The position numbers and the translations under genes were made by a program. A stretch of DNA of 40,776 bases from Syntrophaceae bacterium UBA6252 (GTDB lineage Bacteria; Desulfobacterota; Syntrophia; Syntrophales; UBA6807), in assembly GCA_002441265.1 (NCBI GenBank), contig DJVQ01000001.1, positions 1 through 40,776 of the forward strand, read 5' to 3'. This document shows positions 31,645 to 40,702 of the stretch, one piece after another; within the stretch, counting starts at the first letter, position 1; each line of letters opens with the position of its first letter. The notes beneath the pieces were generated by a model. It did no database searches. It worked only from the letters and a program-made list of their open reading frames with translations, and was not told the DNA's origin.

Positions 31645-32559
31645 ATGGAAAGAAAGAAGACACGGTTTGACATGAATCGGACCCTGAAAGAAAAGATCAT
31701 CAAGCGGATTTTTTTTCTCTTCGCCATCGTGTCCCTGTTCATCCTGGGACTGATCGTGGTGTTTCTTTTCATGGAGGGCCTTCCCATTTTCCGGACCGTC
31801 TCCGTTCGGGATTTCCTCTTCGGCATGTACTGGTATCCGACATCCGAGCCGCCGGAATTCGGAATCTGGCCGCTCATCGTCGGTTCCCTCGTCGTCACTT
31901 TTTTTGCCACCCTCATTGCCGTTCCCCTCGGTATTCTGTCGGCCATTTACATTTCCGAGATCGCCCCGGGGGTGGTGAAGGAGGTTTTCAAGCCGGTCAT
32001 CGAACTTCTGGCCGGACTTCCCTCGGTGGTCCTCGGCTTTTTCGGAATGGCCGTCATCGCCCCCTGGCTCCAGGAGACCTTCGATCTTCCCACGGGGCTC
32101 AACATCGCCAACGCCTCCCTGGTGCTGGCCTTCATGGCCGTCCCGACCATCTCGAGCATTTCCGAGGACGCCCTGTATTCCGTTCCCCGTGAATTCAAGG
32201 AAGCCTCGTATGCCCTGGGGGCGACGAAATTCGAAACCACCGTCCGGGTGATCGTTCCCGCGGCCCTCTCCGGGATTTCCACGGCAATCATCCTCGGGAT
32301 GGCCCGGGCCATCGGGGAAACCATGGTGGTGCTCATGGTGGCGGGAGGGGCGGCCATGATTCCCGAAAGCATTTTCGATTCCGTGCGGCCCATGCCCGCG
32401 AGCATCGCCGCCGAAATGGGAGAGGCCCCCTTCCGGAGCGACCATTACCACGCCCTCTTCGCCACGGGAATCGTTCTCTTTTTCCTCACCCTGGGCTTCA
32501 ACCTGGTTGCCGACTACGTATCGAACAAATTCAAGGAAGTGGGTTCAGGAACCTTATGA
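31645..32559 (+). CDS. pstC: Phosphate ABC transporter permease PstC
   Basis: A 304-residue inner-membrane permease with about six helices. The binding-protein-dependent transport signature is EASYALGATKFETTVRVIVPAALSGI, and LLAGLPSVVLGFFGM is typical of PstC/PstA. A hydrophilic loop (residues 55-75) links the first two helices. The start is either the ATG at 31645 or, equally plausibly, the ATG at 31672 (MNRTLKEK); neither has a strong ribosome site. Its stop overlaps pstA by four bases (ATGA). Confidence 0.95.
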   Translation: MERKKTRFDMNRTLKEKIIKRIFFLFAIVSLFILGLIVVFLFMEGLPIFRTVSVRDFLFGMYWYPTSEPPEFGIWPLIVGSLVVTFFATLIAVPLGILSAIYISEIAPGVVKEVFKPVIELLAGLPSVVLGFFGMAVIAPWLQETFDLPTGLNIANASLVLAFMAVPTISSISEDALYSVPREFKEASYALGATKFETTVRVIVPAALSGISTAIILGMARAIGETMVVLMVAGGAAMIPESIFDSVRPMPASIAAEMGEAPFRSDHYHALFATGIVLFFLTLGFNLVADYVSNKFKEVGSGTL

Positions 32560-33410
32560 GATGGCGTTACTTCAAGCAGAACGTTTTCTTCCTCATGGTC
32601 CGCGGCTCGGCGCTTTGCATCGCCCTGGCCATCGGGGCGTTCCTCCTGTACATCTTCTATCACGGCGTCGGCGTCATCAGCTGGAGCTTTCTCACCGAAC
32701 CCCCGAGGGACTCCATGACGAAAGGCGGGATCATGCCCGCCATCCTCGGCACGTTCTACCTGACCCTCGGTGCCATTTCCGTCGCCCTTCCCCTGGGGAT
32801 CCTGTCGGCCGTTTACCTCAACGAATACGCCAAACAGGGACCGGCGGTGCGGATCATCCGGATCGGAGTGAACTGCCTGGCGGGCGTTCCTTCCATCGTA
32901 TTCGGCCTTTTCGGCCTCGGGCTCTTCGTGGTGTATCTCCATTTCGGGTCTTCCATCGCCTCCGGGGCGCTGACCCTGGGCTTTCTTATCCTCCCCACGA
33001 TCATCGGAGCATCGGAGGAAGCCCTGAAGGGGGTTCCCAGCACGTTTCGTGAGGCCTCCCTGGCGCTCGGCGTGTCCAAATGGCATACGATTCTCCGGAT
33101 CGTTCTTCCCAACGCGCTCCCGGGAATTCTCACCGGCTCGATCCTGGGCATCGGCCGCGCCGCAGGGGAAACGGCGCCCATCATGTTCACGGCGGCCGCC
33201 TTTTTCACGCCCCTTCTCCCCCGGTCCATCTTCGACCAGGTCATGGCGCTGCCTTACCACGTCTACGTTCTGGCGACCGCGGGGACCCGGATCGAGGAGA
33301 CAAGACCGATCCAGTACGGCACCATCGTCGTCCTCGTCGCCCTCGTTCTCGGCATCGACCTCATCGCCATCTTCATTCGAAGCTGGATCCGGAAAAAGAA
33401 AAGGTGGTAA
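32556..33410 (+). CDS. pstA: Phosphate ABC transporter permease PstA
   Basis: A 284-residue permease paired with PstC. It has about six helices, the signature EASLALGVSKWHTILRIVLPNALPGI, the CLAGVPSIVFGLFGLGLF block and the AAGETAPIMFTAAAFF segment specific to PstA. The start overlaps the pstC stop and has AGGA within pstC as ribosome site. The C-terminus ends in a basic tail (RSWIRKKKRW) just before pstB. Confidence 0.95.
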   Translation: MRWRYFKQNVFFLMVRGSALCIALAIGAFLLYIFYHGVGVISWSFLTEPPRDSMTKGGIMPAILGTFYLTLGAISVALPLGILSAVYLNEYAKQGPAVRIIRIGVNCLAGVPSIVFGLFGLGLFVVYLHFGSSIASGALTLGFLILPTIIGASEEALKGVPSTFREASLALGVSKWHTILRIVLPNALPGILTGSILGIGRAAGETAPIMFTAAAFFTPLLPRSIFDQVMALPYHVYVLATAGTRIEETRPIQYGTIVVLVALVLGIDLIAIFIRSWIRKKKRW

Positions 33411-33415
33411 CCGGA

Positions 33416-34177
33416 ATGGACAACGACATCATCATCCAGACGAGAAACGTCAACTTCTATTACGGAAGTTTCCGGGCGCTGACGGATGTGACCATGAGTT
33501 TCGAGAAAAACCGGGTGACCGCCCTCATCGGACCCTCGGGGTGCGGGAAATCCACCCTTCTCCGCCTTCTGAACCGGATGAACGATCTCATCGACGGAAC
33601 AACGGTTGAAGGGGAGATCCTCTTCGAAGGAAGAAATATCTACGACGCCAACGTGGATCCCGTGGAAATCCGGAAACGGATCGGCATGGTCTTCCAGAAG
33701 CCGAACCCTTTTCCCAAATCCATCTTCAACAACATCGTCTACGGGCCGAGGCTTGCGGGAACCCAGAACAAGAGGGAGTTGGAATCCCTGGTGGAAAAGA
33801 GCCTCAAACAGGCCTCCCTCTGGGAAGAGGCCAAGGACATCCTGGGCCAGTCGGCCATGGCGCTCTCGGGGGGACAGCAGCAACGGCTCTGCATCGCCCG
33901 GGCCCTGGCCATGAAACCGGACGTTCTCCTCATGGACGAGCCCACCTCCGCCCTCGATCCCATTTCCACCGCAAAAATCGAGGAATTGATTGACGAATTG
34001 AAAAAACAGTATACCATCATCATTGTGACCCACAACATGCAGCAGGCGGCCCGTGTTTCGGACTACACGGGTTTTTTCTACCTGGGAAAACTCATCGAGT
34101 TCAATCCCACGGAAAAACTGTTCACCAATCCCGATGAGAAACAGACGGAAGATTACATTACGGGGCGCTTCGGCTGA
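33416..34177 (+). CDS. pstB: Phosphate ABC transporter ATP-binding protein
   Basis: A 253-residue ATPase driving phosphate import. It shows VNFYYGSFRAL, Walker A IGPSGCGKST, the PstB-specific LNRMNDLI, Q-loop MVFQKPNPFPKSI, signature LSGGQQQRLCIARAL, Walker B VLLMDEPTSALDP and switch VTHNMQQAARVSDYT. The ATG at 33416 is six bases after the pstA stop, with AGGTGG upstream. An open frame continues further 5' through pstA but is a shadow. Length and motifs are fully typical. Confidence 0.97.
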   Translation: MDNDIIIQTRNVNFYYGSFRALTDVTMSFEKNRVTALIGPSGCGKSTLLRLLNRMNDLIDGTTVEGEILFEGRNIYDANVDPVEIRKRIGMVFQKPNPFPKSIFNNIVYGPRLAGTQNKRELESLVEKSLKQASLWEEAKDILGQSAMALSGGQQQRLCIARALAMKPDVLLMDEPTSALDPISTAKIEELIDELKKQYTIIIVTHNMQQAARVSDYTGFFYLGKLIEFNPTEKLFTNPDEKQTEDYITGRFG

Positions 34178-34218
34178 TCCACCGCAGGATTGAAGCGAAA
34201 GGCAGGGAAAGGAAAACC

Positions 34219-34914
34219 ATGAAAGTCCACACCAGTTCCCAGTACGAAAGGAATCTGAGTGAGGTCAAGGAAAACCTCGTTTATCTGGGGGCACTCGTGG
34301 AGAAGGCCATCCACAACGCCATGAAATCCCTCCTGGACCGGGATTCCGACCTCGCCCGGGCGACCGTGGAGGGCGACCGCCTCATCGACTGCATGGACGA
34401 GGAGATCGAGGAAAAATGCATCACCCTCCTGGCCCTCCGGCAGCCCATCGCCCGGGACCTCCGGTTCATCACGACGGCCATCAAGATCAACGGCCACCTG
34501 GAACGGATCGGGGACATGGCGGTGACCATCGCGGAGCGGGCCATTGCCCTGAACGAGGAGCAACAGTTGAAACCGTACATCGACCTGCCCCGCATGGCGG
34601 AAATCACCGAGGACATGATCCGGAACAGTCTCGACGCCCTGATTCACGACGACGTGGAACTGGCCAACAGGGTCCGGCGGGAGGACGACATCATCGACAA
34701 ACTGAACGAGCAGATCTTCCGGGAACTCCTCACGTTCATCATGGAAGACCCGAAAACGACCCACCGGGCCCTCCTCATCATGCAGATCTCGAAGAACCTG
34801 GAAAGGATCTCGGACCACGCGAAAAGCATCGCCGACATGGTGGTGTTCATGGTGACGGGACAGAACGTGAGGCATCAGTATCCCGGTAAACCCAAAGACA
34901 GCGAACTGCCGTAA
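34219..34914 (+). CDS. phoU: Phosphate signalling regulator PhoU
   Basis: A 231-residue, all-helical protein with two PhoU repeats. Each contains the metal-binding pattern: ALRQPIARDLRFITTAIKINGHLERIGDMA in the first, MQISKNLERISDHAKSIADMV in the second. PhoU links the Pst transporter to PhoR and keeps the Pho response off when phosphate is plentiful. AAAGGAAAA precedes the ATG. It sits between pstB and phoR, its common place. Confidence 0.96.
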   Translation: MKVHTSSQYERNLSEVKENLVYLGALVEKAIHNAMKSLLDRDSDLARATVEGDRLIDCMDEEIEEKCITLLALRQPIARDLRFITTAIKINGHLERIGDMAVTIAERAIALNEEQQLKPYIDLPRMAEITEDMIRNSLDALIHDDVELANRVRREDDIIDKLNEQIFRELLTFIMEDPKTTHRALLIMQISKNLERISDHAKSIADMVVFMVTGQNVRHQYPGKPKDSELP

Positions 34915-34939
34915 AGCGAACGGCACCCGGAAAGGAATC

Positions 34940-36727
34940 ATGAGGGGCAATCTCTTCTACAAGGTCTTCGCCACGTACGTCGTCATCGTCCTTATGGCCA
35001 TGGCGATCGTCTGGACCATGGGAAGCCGCCAGATCCGCGAGAGGATCCTGACGGAAACCGAATCCAGCCTCAAGACCAGCGCGGCGATGATCGCCCTCAT
35101 GCCCGCCGGGGACACCCTTCTGGCAAGGGTTCCGGAACTCGCCGTGCTCGCCGGTGCGCGGGTCACCCTGATCGACGGTGACGGCGCCGTGCTCGCCGAT
35201 TCCGACGCCCCGAACGTCGAGATGGACAACCATCTGAACCGTCCGGAAATCCAGGAAGCCCGCGTGCGGGGTGCGGGAACGGCGACCCGGTACAGCAGGA
35301 CCCTCGACGTCGACACCCTGTACGTCGCCCTTCCCATCAAAAAAGACATGAAGATCGCCGGGTACGTCCGCCTCGCCCGCCCCCTCACGGGCATCAGGAA
35401 ATCCATCGGCGATTTCTCCTTTCTCGTGTTCCAGTCTCTTCTCCTCGTCGGGGCGCTCTCCTTCCTGATCGCCTTCCTTTTCACCTCCCGGCTCGTCACC
35501 CCCATTCAGGAAATGGAGCTTTTCACCCGCAAGCTCCAGGAAGGGGAAATCTCGGGGACCCTTCTCATCCACTCCGCCGACGAGGTGGGACGGCTCGCCC
35601 GGAACATCAACTACATGGTGATGGAACTCCAGGAAAGCGCCCGGGTGGCCAACGAGGAAAAAAACAAACTCGAAGCCGCCTTCGCGAGCATGACCGACGG
35701 CGTGCTCGTCCTGGACAACGAAGACCGGATCGAAGCCATGAACGGCGCATTCAAATCCCTGCTGGGCATCCGCCGGAGGGACATCCTGGGCAAAACCCTC
35801 ATCGAAGCCTTCCGGAACCTGGAACTGCAGGAGGCGCTGGACCGTTTCAAGAAAACGGTTCTTCCCGTAGCCCGGGAAATCGACATCCCGGGGGAAAACC
35901 CGAAGGTTCTCGAGGTGAGCCTGTCGGCGGTCCGGGGATACCCGGGAAACGGGAAAAAGACGATGATCCTGTTTCACGACGTGACCCGGCTGAAGAAACT
36001 GGAACGGATGCGGGTGGACTTCGTCGCCAACGTGACCCATGAAATCCGGACGCCCCTCACGGCGATCCTCGGCTTCATCGAAACCCTGAAGGAAGGGGCC
36101 CTGGAGGAAAAGGAAACGGCGATCCGCTTTCTCGACATCATCTCCCGGCATGCCCAGCGCCTGAAACGCCTCGTGGACGACCTCCTGGTCCTCTCGGACA
36201 TCGAGACGGGGGAGATGCGGTTCCATTTCGAAACCCTGTCCGTAAAGGCCGTCCTGGACACCCTCCTACCCATCATCGAGCAGAAGGCCTCGGCAAAGAG
36301 CATCGCCGTCGAACGGGCGATTTCCGCCGAGCTTCCGGCCATCCGGGCGGATCGGGACCGCCTGAGCCAGATTTTTCTCAACATCCTCGACAACGCGGTC
36401 AAATTCACCCCCGAGGGGGGGAAGCTGCGGCTGCGCGTATACAGCGACGGACAAAGCACCCTGAGCGTCGAAATCGGGGACACGGGCATCGGCATTCCGA
36501 AAGACGAGATTCCCCGGCTGGGGGAACGGTTCTACCGGGTGGACAAGACGAGGTCCCGGGAACTCGGGGGGACGGGTCTCGGCCTTTCCATCGTGAAACA
36601 CCTCCTCAAGCCCCATCGGGGGGAAATGAGGATCGAAAGCCAGCAGGGCAGGGGAACGACGGTGACCCTGACGTTCCCCCTTCCGCCGGAGGACAGCGGC
36701 GGGGAACCGAGGGAAGAAAGGGCATAG
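34940..36727 (+). CDS. phoR: Phosphate regulon sensor histidine kinase PhoR
   Basis: A 595-residue membrane kinase: first helix (about 7-27), extracytoplasmic sensor (28-155), second helix (about 158-182), HAMP (to about 235), PAS (about 245-355), HisKA with H367 in NVTHEIRTPLTAI, and HATPase with LDNAVKFTPEGG, DTGIGIPKDE and GTGLGLSIVKHLL. The long extracytoplasmic domain makes it the Gram-positive/Desulfobacterota type rather than the short E. coli form. AAAGGA lies before the ATG, 26 bases after the phoU stop. It is followed by phoB, the reverse of the usual phoB-phoR order. Confidence 0.93.
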   Translation: MRGNLFYKVFATYVVIVLMAMAIVWTMGSRQIRERILTETESSLKTSAAMIALMPAGDTLLARVPELAVLAGARVTLIDGDGAVLADSDAPNVEMDNHLNRPEIQEARVRGAGTATRYSRTLDVDTLYVALPIKKDMKIAGYVRLARPLTGIRKSIGDFSFLVFQSLLLVGALSFLIAFLFTSRLVTPIQEMELFTRKLQEGEISGTLLIHSADEVGRLARNINYMVMELQESARVANEEKNKLEAAFASMTDGVLVLDNEDRIEAMNGAFKSLLGIRRRDILGKTLIEAFRNLELQEALDRFKKTVLPVAREIDIPGENPKVLEVSLSAVRGYPGNGKKTMILFHDVTRLKKLERMRVDFVANVTHEIRTPLTAILGFIETLKEGALEEKETAIRFLDIISRHAQRLKRLVDDLLVLSDIETGEMRFHFETLSVKAVLDTLLPIIEQKASAKSIAVERAISAELPAIRADRDRLSQIFLNILDNAVKFTPEGGKLRLRVYSDGQSTLSVEIGDTGIGIPKDEIPRLGERFYRVDKTRSRELGGTGLGLSIVKHLLKPHRGEMRIESQQGRGTTVTLTFPLPPEDSGGEPREERA

Positions 36728-36755
36728 CCGCGGCGGGAAACCCCGTGGAGGGCGG

Positions 36756-37478
36756 ATGGAGGACCAAGGCAGAAACAGTTCCTTCCGGATTCTCATCGTG
36801 GACGACGAGAAGGACCTCGTCGATCTTCTCTCCTACAACCTGGAGAAGGAAGGATACGCCGTCCTCAGGGCATACGACGGGGAGGAGGCCCTGAAGACCA
36901 TCCGTTCCCGGAAACCGGACCTGATCCTCCTGGATCTCATGCTTCCCGGCATCCAGGGAATGGAAATCTGCAAAATCGTCCGGAAGACCCCCGAAACGGC
37001 GACCCTCCCCATCATCATGCTCACCGCCAGGGGGGAGGAAGTGGACCGGATCGTCGGGCTCGAGATGGGCGCCGACGATTACGTGACCAAGCCTTTCAGC
37101 GTCCGCGAACTCCTGGCGCGGGTCCGGGCGGTGCTGCGGCGGTACGAGGCCGCCCCGACGGAAGACAGGAAAACGATCCGGTATGGGGACCTCTTCATCG
37201 ACCACGACGCCCACGAGGTGACCCTGGCGGGCCGAAAGGTGGCGCTCAGTCCCACCGAGTTCCGCCTCCTGTGGTTTCTGGCCCGGACCCCGGGAAGGGT
37301 GTTCACCCGGGAGATCCTCCTGGACCGTGTCTGGGGGGACGACACCTTCGTGGAACCGCGAACGGTGGACGTTCACATCCGGCGGCTTCGGGCCCAGATC
37401 GAGCCGGACCTTTCCACCCCCCGGTTCGTCCTCACGGTCCGGGGCGTGGGGTACAAGTTCGCCGAGGGAACGGAGTGA
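36756..37478 (+). CDS. phoB: Phosphate regulon response regulator PhoB
   Basis: A 240-residue OmpR-type regulator. The receiver has ILIVDDEKD, the phosphorylation site D60 in LILLDLMLPG, and the TARGEE and DDYVTKPF switch motifs. The winged helix has LSPTEFRLLWFLARTPGRVFTR, VWGDDTFVEPRTVDVHIRRLR and VRGVGYKF. It is expected to bind the Pho box at 30610-30627 and so activate its own operon. A GGAGG precedes the ATG, 28 bases after phoR. Confidence 0.95.
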   Translation: MEDQGRNSSFRILIVDDEKDLVDLLSYNLEKEGYAVLRAYDGEEALKTIRSRKPDLILLDLMLPGIQGMEICKIVRKTPETATLPIIMLTARGEEVDRIVGLEMGADDYVTKPFSVRELLARVRAVLRRYEAAPTEDRKTIRYGDLFIDHDAHEVTLAGRKVALSPTEFRLLWFLARTPGRVFTREILLDRVWGDDTFVEPRTVDVHIRRLRAQIEPDLSTPRFVLTVRGVGYKFAEGTE

Positions 37479-37484
37479 CACCCC

Positions 37485-37506
37485 CCCGCGGTATGCCTGC
37501 GGGTTT
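37485..37506. terminator. Weak hairpin between convergent phoB and the oxidoreductase gene
   Basis: CCCGC (37485-37489) and GCGGG (37499-37503) form a five-pair stem with a nine-base loop, followed by TTT. It is placed correctly, in the 51-base convergent gap, but is weak for an intrinsic terminator. Confidence 0.3.
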
Positions 37507-37529
37507 CCCCGGATTATCCCAGTGATTTT

Positions 37530-38291
37530 TCAATCCTTCGCCCTTCCCACGGGGGCGAGATAGAACGTGAATTCCTCCTCGCCGTCCAGACGAAGCAGCC
37601 GGTCCATGACCGTCTGGTCGTAGGCGGCGACGGCGCAGGTCCCCGCCCCGACGGCCTCACAGGCAAGATAGAGATTCTGGCAGACGTGCCCCCCGTCCAG
37701 GGCGATGACCTTGTACGACGCCGGCCCGTACCGCCATTCCATCCTGTAGGGGATCACCGTCCAGATGAAGGTCACCGCGGCCCGCCGCGGATACGGCTGG
37801 CCGTAGAGGGCCGCCACGAGTTTCTCCACGGCATTTTCCTCCCGGAACTCGAAAAGGAGCTGATGCTCCAGGGGAAGGTAGCGGTAAAAGGCCGGCTCGA
37901 GGCCCTCCACGTCAAAAACGCAAAGATAGGTCTCGAAGGCATGGCGGCAGCCCGCCGACGGCACGGTGCGCAGCGCGTGGCCGGCATCGAGAACCCGGCG
38001 GACTCCCTGGGTGGCCCACAGGAGAAAGGCCGTCTCGTCCAGGGTCAGGGCGCCCCTCCGGTAGAGCCGGCGGCTTTGCCTTCTCCCGATGGCATCGGCT
38101 AGATCGATGGTTCCGACGCCCTTCCAGGCGCCCGGGCGGGAAAGCGCCACCCGGGGGGCATCCTCCGGGAACGGCTTTTCGACGGGAGGAGGGGGAATCC
38201 CCCGGCTCTGGTCGGTCTTCCGGAAGTCCACCTTTTTCCGGACGCCGTCCTTCAGGAATTCCCGAAACGTCTTCAGACGATCCTCTTCCAT
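37530..38291 (-). CDS. SagB/ThcOx-type nitroreductase-fold dehydrogenase
   Basis: A 253-residue FMN-dependent protein of the SagB/ThcOx family. It shows IDLADAIGRRQSRRLYRRGALTLDETAFLLWATQG, the TVPSAGCRHAFETYL block, and LDGGHVCQNLYLACEAVGAGTCAVAAYD typical of stand-alone members. In toxin operons such enzymes oxidise peptide azolines, but lone versions are widespread in bacteria and of unknown substrate. No precursor peptide, YcaO or cyclodehydratase gene is nearby, so a RiPP role is not supported. The ATG at 38291 has GGAGGAAGG upstream; the frame extends to 38453 without similarity. It is divergent from the SulP gene. Confidence 0.85.
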   Translation of the reverse strand: MEEDRLKTFREFLKDGVRKKVDFRKTDQSRGIPPPPVEKPFPEDAPRVALSRPGAWKGVGTIDLADAIGRRQSRRLYRRGALTLDETAFLLWATQGVRRVLDAGHALRTVPSAGCRHAFETYLCVFDVEGLEPAFYRYLPLEHQLLFEFREENAVEKLVAALYGQPYPRRAAVTFIWTVIPYRMEWRYGPASYKVIALDGGHVCQNLYLACEAVGAGTCAVAAYDQTVMDRLLRLDGEEEFTFYLAPVGRAKD

Positions 38292-38470
38292 GATCCCTTC
38301 CTCCCGGCCTTTTTCCGCATTATTCCGTAAACGGCCTTCCCGTGCAACATAAACCGGGGAAACGGAAACCCCGGGGGATGACAATCCCTCTCCATTTCTG
38401 GTAATAAGACAGGAAATCCCGAGATCCCGGAGCGGGACCCCCGGAATCGCCACGGGGGGGTGGAGGAATC

Positions 38471-40702
38471 GTGAACGTCACGCTCAATCGGCGTCCCGGC
38501 TGGAAACCGTTGGCGGGGAACGTCTTCGCCGGATTGCTTGCCGGCATCATGACCCTGATCGCGGGCATTTCCTACGGGGCCCTGATCTTCTCGGAAACCC
38601 TCTCGGGATACCTGGAAATCGGGATCGGAAGCGCCCTCGTCAGCGCCGCCGTCATCGGCGCCGTCCTGGCGTGGCGGAGTTCCTCCCCCATCATCATTGC
38701 CGGTCCCGACGCCAACATCTCGGCCATTCTCGCCCTTCTCGCCGCATCGGTCGTATCCGGCCTGCCGGTCCAGGCGTCCCGGGAAGCCGTTTTTTCCACC
38801 ATATGGGCGGTTCTTGCCGCAAGCGCCCTCCTTTGCGGATGCTTCCTCTATCTCGTGGGCCGTTTTCGCATGGGACGGTGGATCCGCTTCATCCCGTACC
38901 CCGTCGTGGGCGGTTTCCTCGCCGGCACGGGGTGGCTTCTCGTCCGGGGGGCCTTCAAGGTCATGAGCGGCGCCCCTCTCACGATTGCGGACCTTCCCCG
39001 CCTGTTCCAGGGGGATGCCCTGCTTCACTGGCTTCCGGGGCTCCTTTTCGCCCTGGCCATGCTTTTCGCCGTGGAACGCTGGAAAAACGCCTTCGTCATG
39101 CCCTCTCTTCTTATCGCCGCGATCCTGGCCGTTCACGGGTGGCTCTTCTTTTCGGGAATTCCCGTCGCCGAGGCCGCCCGGGAAGGGTGGCTCCTTTCCC
39201 CCCTTCCGTCGAACCTCTTTTCCCACACGCTCCGTTCCCTTCAGTTCGGACAGATCGTTCCCTCCCTCGATTTCCGGGACATGGGCAACGCGGCGGCCCT
39301 CCTCCTCATTACGGCCATCGTCATCCTCCTCAACTCGGCCAGCGTGGAGATCGCCACGGGAAAGGAAATGAACCTGGACCGGGAGCTCAAGATGACGGGG
39401 CTGTCCAACGTGGCCGCCGCGCCTTTCGGGGGCATGCCGGGATGCATCGCCCTCAGCCGGACCCTGATGAACTGGCAGGCCGGCGCCGATTCGCGCCTTT
39501 CCGGATTCGTGTCGGCCCTGACCTGCGGCGCGATCCTTTTCGCCGGGGCGCCGCTGCTGTCCCTTCTCCCCCGGCCCGTCCTGGGGGGACTCCTCCTGTA
39601 CCTCGGCCTCGTGCTTCTCCTGGAGTGGGTGTACCGCGGCTGGTACCGGTTTTCCCGGTTCGACTACTTCCTCGTTCTTTCCATCGTCGTGATCATCGCC
39701 TTCAGGGGGTTCCTCCCCGGGGTGGCCCTGGGCCTCGTGGCGGCCTGCCTGCTTTTCGCCTTTCATTACAGCCGGATCCCCATCATCCGGCACGAGCTTT
39801 CCGGCGCCTCCTTCCGGAGCAACGTGGAACGGTCCTCCCGGCAGCAGAACACGCTGCAGGAAAAGGGGGAGTCCATCCACATTCTCCATCTCCAGGGGTA
39901 CATCTTTTTCGGTTCCGCCTATCCCCTTCTTCTCCACCTGAAGGAAAAGATGGAAGCGGGCGGTCCCGGAGGCGCGAAGTACCTGCTCCTCGATTTCGGA
40001 AACGTGAGCGGTCTCGATTCCTCCTCGCTCCACATTTTTTCACGGATCTCCCAGGTCGCGGAAACAAACGGGGTCCAGCTCGTCTTCTCGGGCCTCGTCC
40101 CGGGGAACGAGGCCCTGCTCGTGTCGGCCGGCTGTATCGCGTCCCGAAACGCAGGGGCGGACTGCCTCCCGGCCAGGGTCTTCCCCGACCTCGATTACGC
40201 CATGGACTGGTGCGAAGAGGAGATCCTCAGAGAGGAGGGGGTGGAAACGGAAGCCCTGCCCGCCACTCTGGAGGACCACTTCGCCGAACTTTTTCAGAAA
40301 AAGGGCCTGTGGGCCCATTTCCGGACCTACCTGGACAGGCTGGACATGGAAAAGGACGCCGTTCTCTTCCAACAGGGGGAACCGGCCGACGACATGGTTT
40401 TCGTCGAATCGGGGGAAGTGACGGCCTACCTGGAGCTTGCCGGCGGGGAGAGAAAAAGGCTTCGCACCATGGGAGCGGGAACGGTGATCGGGGAGATGGG
40501 CCTCTACCTGGGAACGCCCCGGTCGGCGACGGTGGTCACGGAACGCCCGTCCGTCCTGTACCGCCTTACCCTGAAAAACTTCGAAAAGATGGAGGAGGAA
40601 CACAGCGTCCTCGCCAACATGGTCCACCGGTTCATCGTCCGGATCCTGGCGAACCGCCTGGCTCATGCCAACAGGGAAATCTTCCATCTCCTGAAGGATT
40701 GA
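38471..40702 (+). CDS. SulP family anion transporter with STAS and cyclic nucleotide-binding domains
   Basis: A 743-residue fusion. Residues 15 to about 440 form the SulP/SLC26 membrane domain, with ISYGALIFSETL, AGPDANISAILALLAA and PFGGMPGCIALSRTLMN. A STAS domain follows (about 480-575), with LLLDFGNVSGLDSSSLHIF, where the serine after the aspartate may be phosphorylated. The C-terminal domain (about 615-735) is a cyclic-nucleotide-binding fold with the phosphate-binding cassette GEMGLYLGTPRSATVV, retaining the Glu and Arg that contact cyclic phosphate. The substrate could be sulfate, bicarbonate or another anion. A nucleotide or other ligand probably gates transport. The GTG start has GGAGG six bases upstream. 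The TGA stop is supplied by the repeat at 40700. Confidence 0.9.
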   Translation: MNVTLNRRPGWKPLAGNVFAGLLAGIMTLIAGISYGALIFSETLSGYLEIGIGSALVSAAVIGAVLAWRSSSPIIIAGPDANISAILALLAASVVSGLPVQASREAVFSTIWAVLAASALLCGCFLYLVGRFRMGRWIRFIPYPVVGGFLAGTGWLLVRGAFKVMSGAPLTIADLPRLFQGDALLHWLPGLLFALAMLFAVERWKNAFVMPSLLIAAILAVHGWLFFSGIPVAEAAREGWLLSPLPSNLFSHTLRSLQFGQIVPSLDFRDMGNAAALLLITAIVILLNSASVEIATGKEMNLDRELKMTGLSNVAAAPFGGMPGCIALSRTLMNWQAGADSRLSGFVSALTCGAILFAGAPLLSLLPRPVLGGLLLYLGLVLLLEWVYRGWYRFSRFDYFLVLSIVVIIAFRGFLPGVALGLVAACLLFAFHYSRIPIIRHELSGASFRSNVERSSRQQNTLQEKGESIHILHLQGYIFFGSAYPLLLHLKEKMEAGGPGGAKYLLLDFGNVSGLDSSSLHIFSRISQVAETNGVQLVFSGLVPGNEALLVSAGCIASRNAGADCLPARVFPDLDYAMDWCEEEILREEGVETEALPATLEDHFAELFQKKGLWAHFRTYLDRLDMEKDAVLFQQGEPADDMVFVESGEVTAYLELAGGERKRLRTMGAGTVIGEMGLYLGTPRSATVVTERPSVLYRLTLKNFEKMEEEHSVLANMVHRFIVRILANRLAHANREIFHLLKD

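Noticed and set aside
34847..36226. A 459-codon minus-strand frame opposite phoR
   Set aside because: Shadow of the phoR codon pattern; no ribosome site and no motif.
37530..38291. RiPP (azoline peptide) biosynthetic cluster
   Set aside because: Only the SagB-like dehydrogenase is present; no YcaO, cyclodehydratase or precursor peptide could be found around it.
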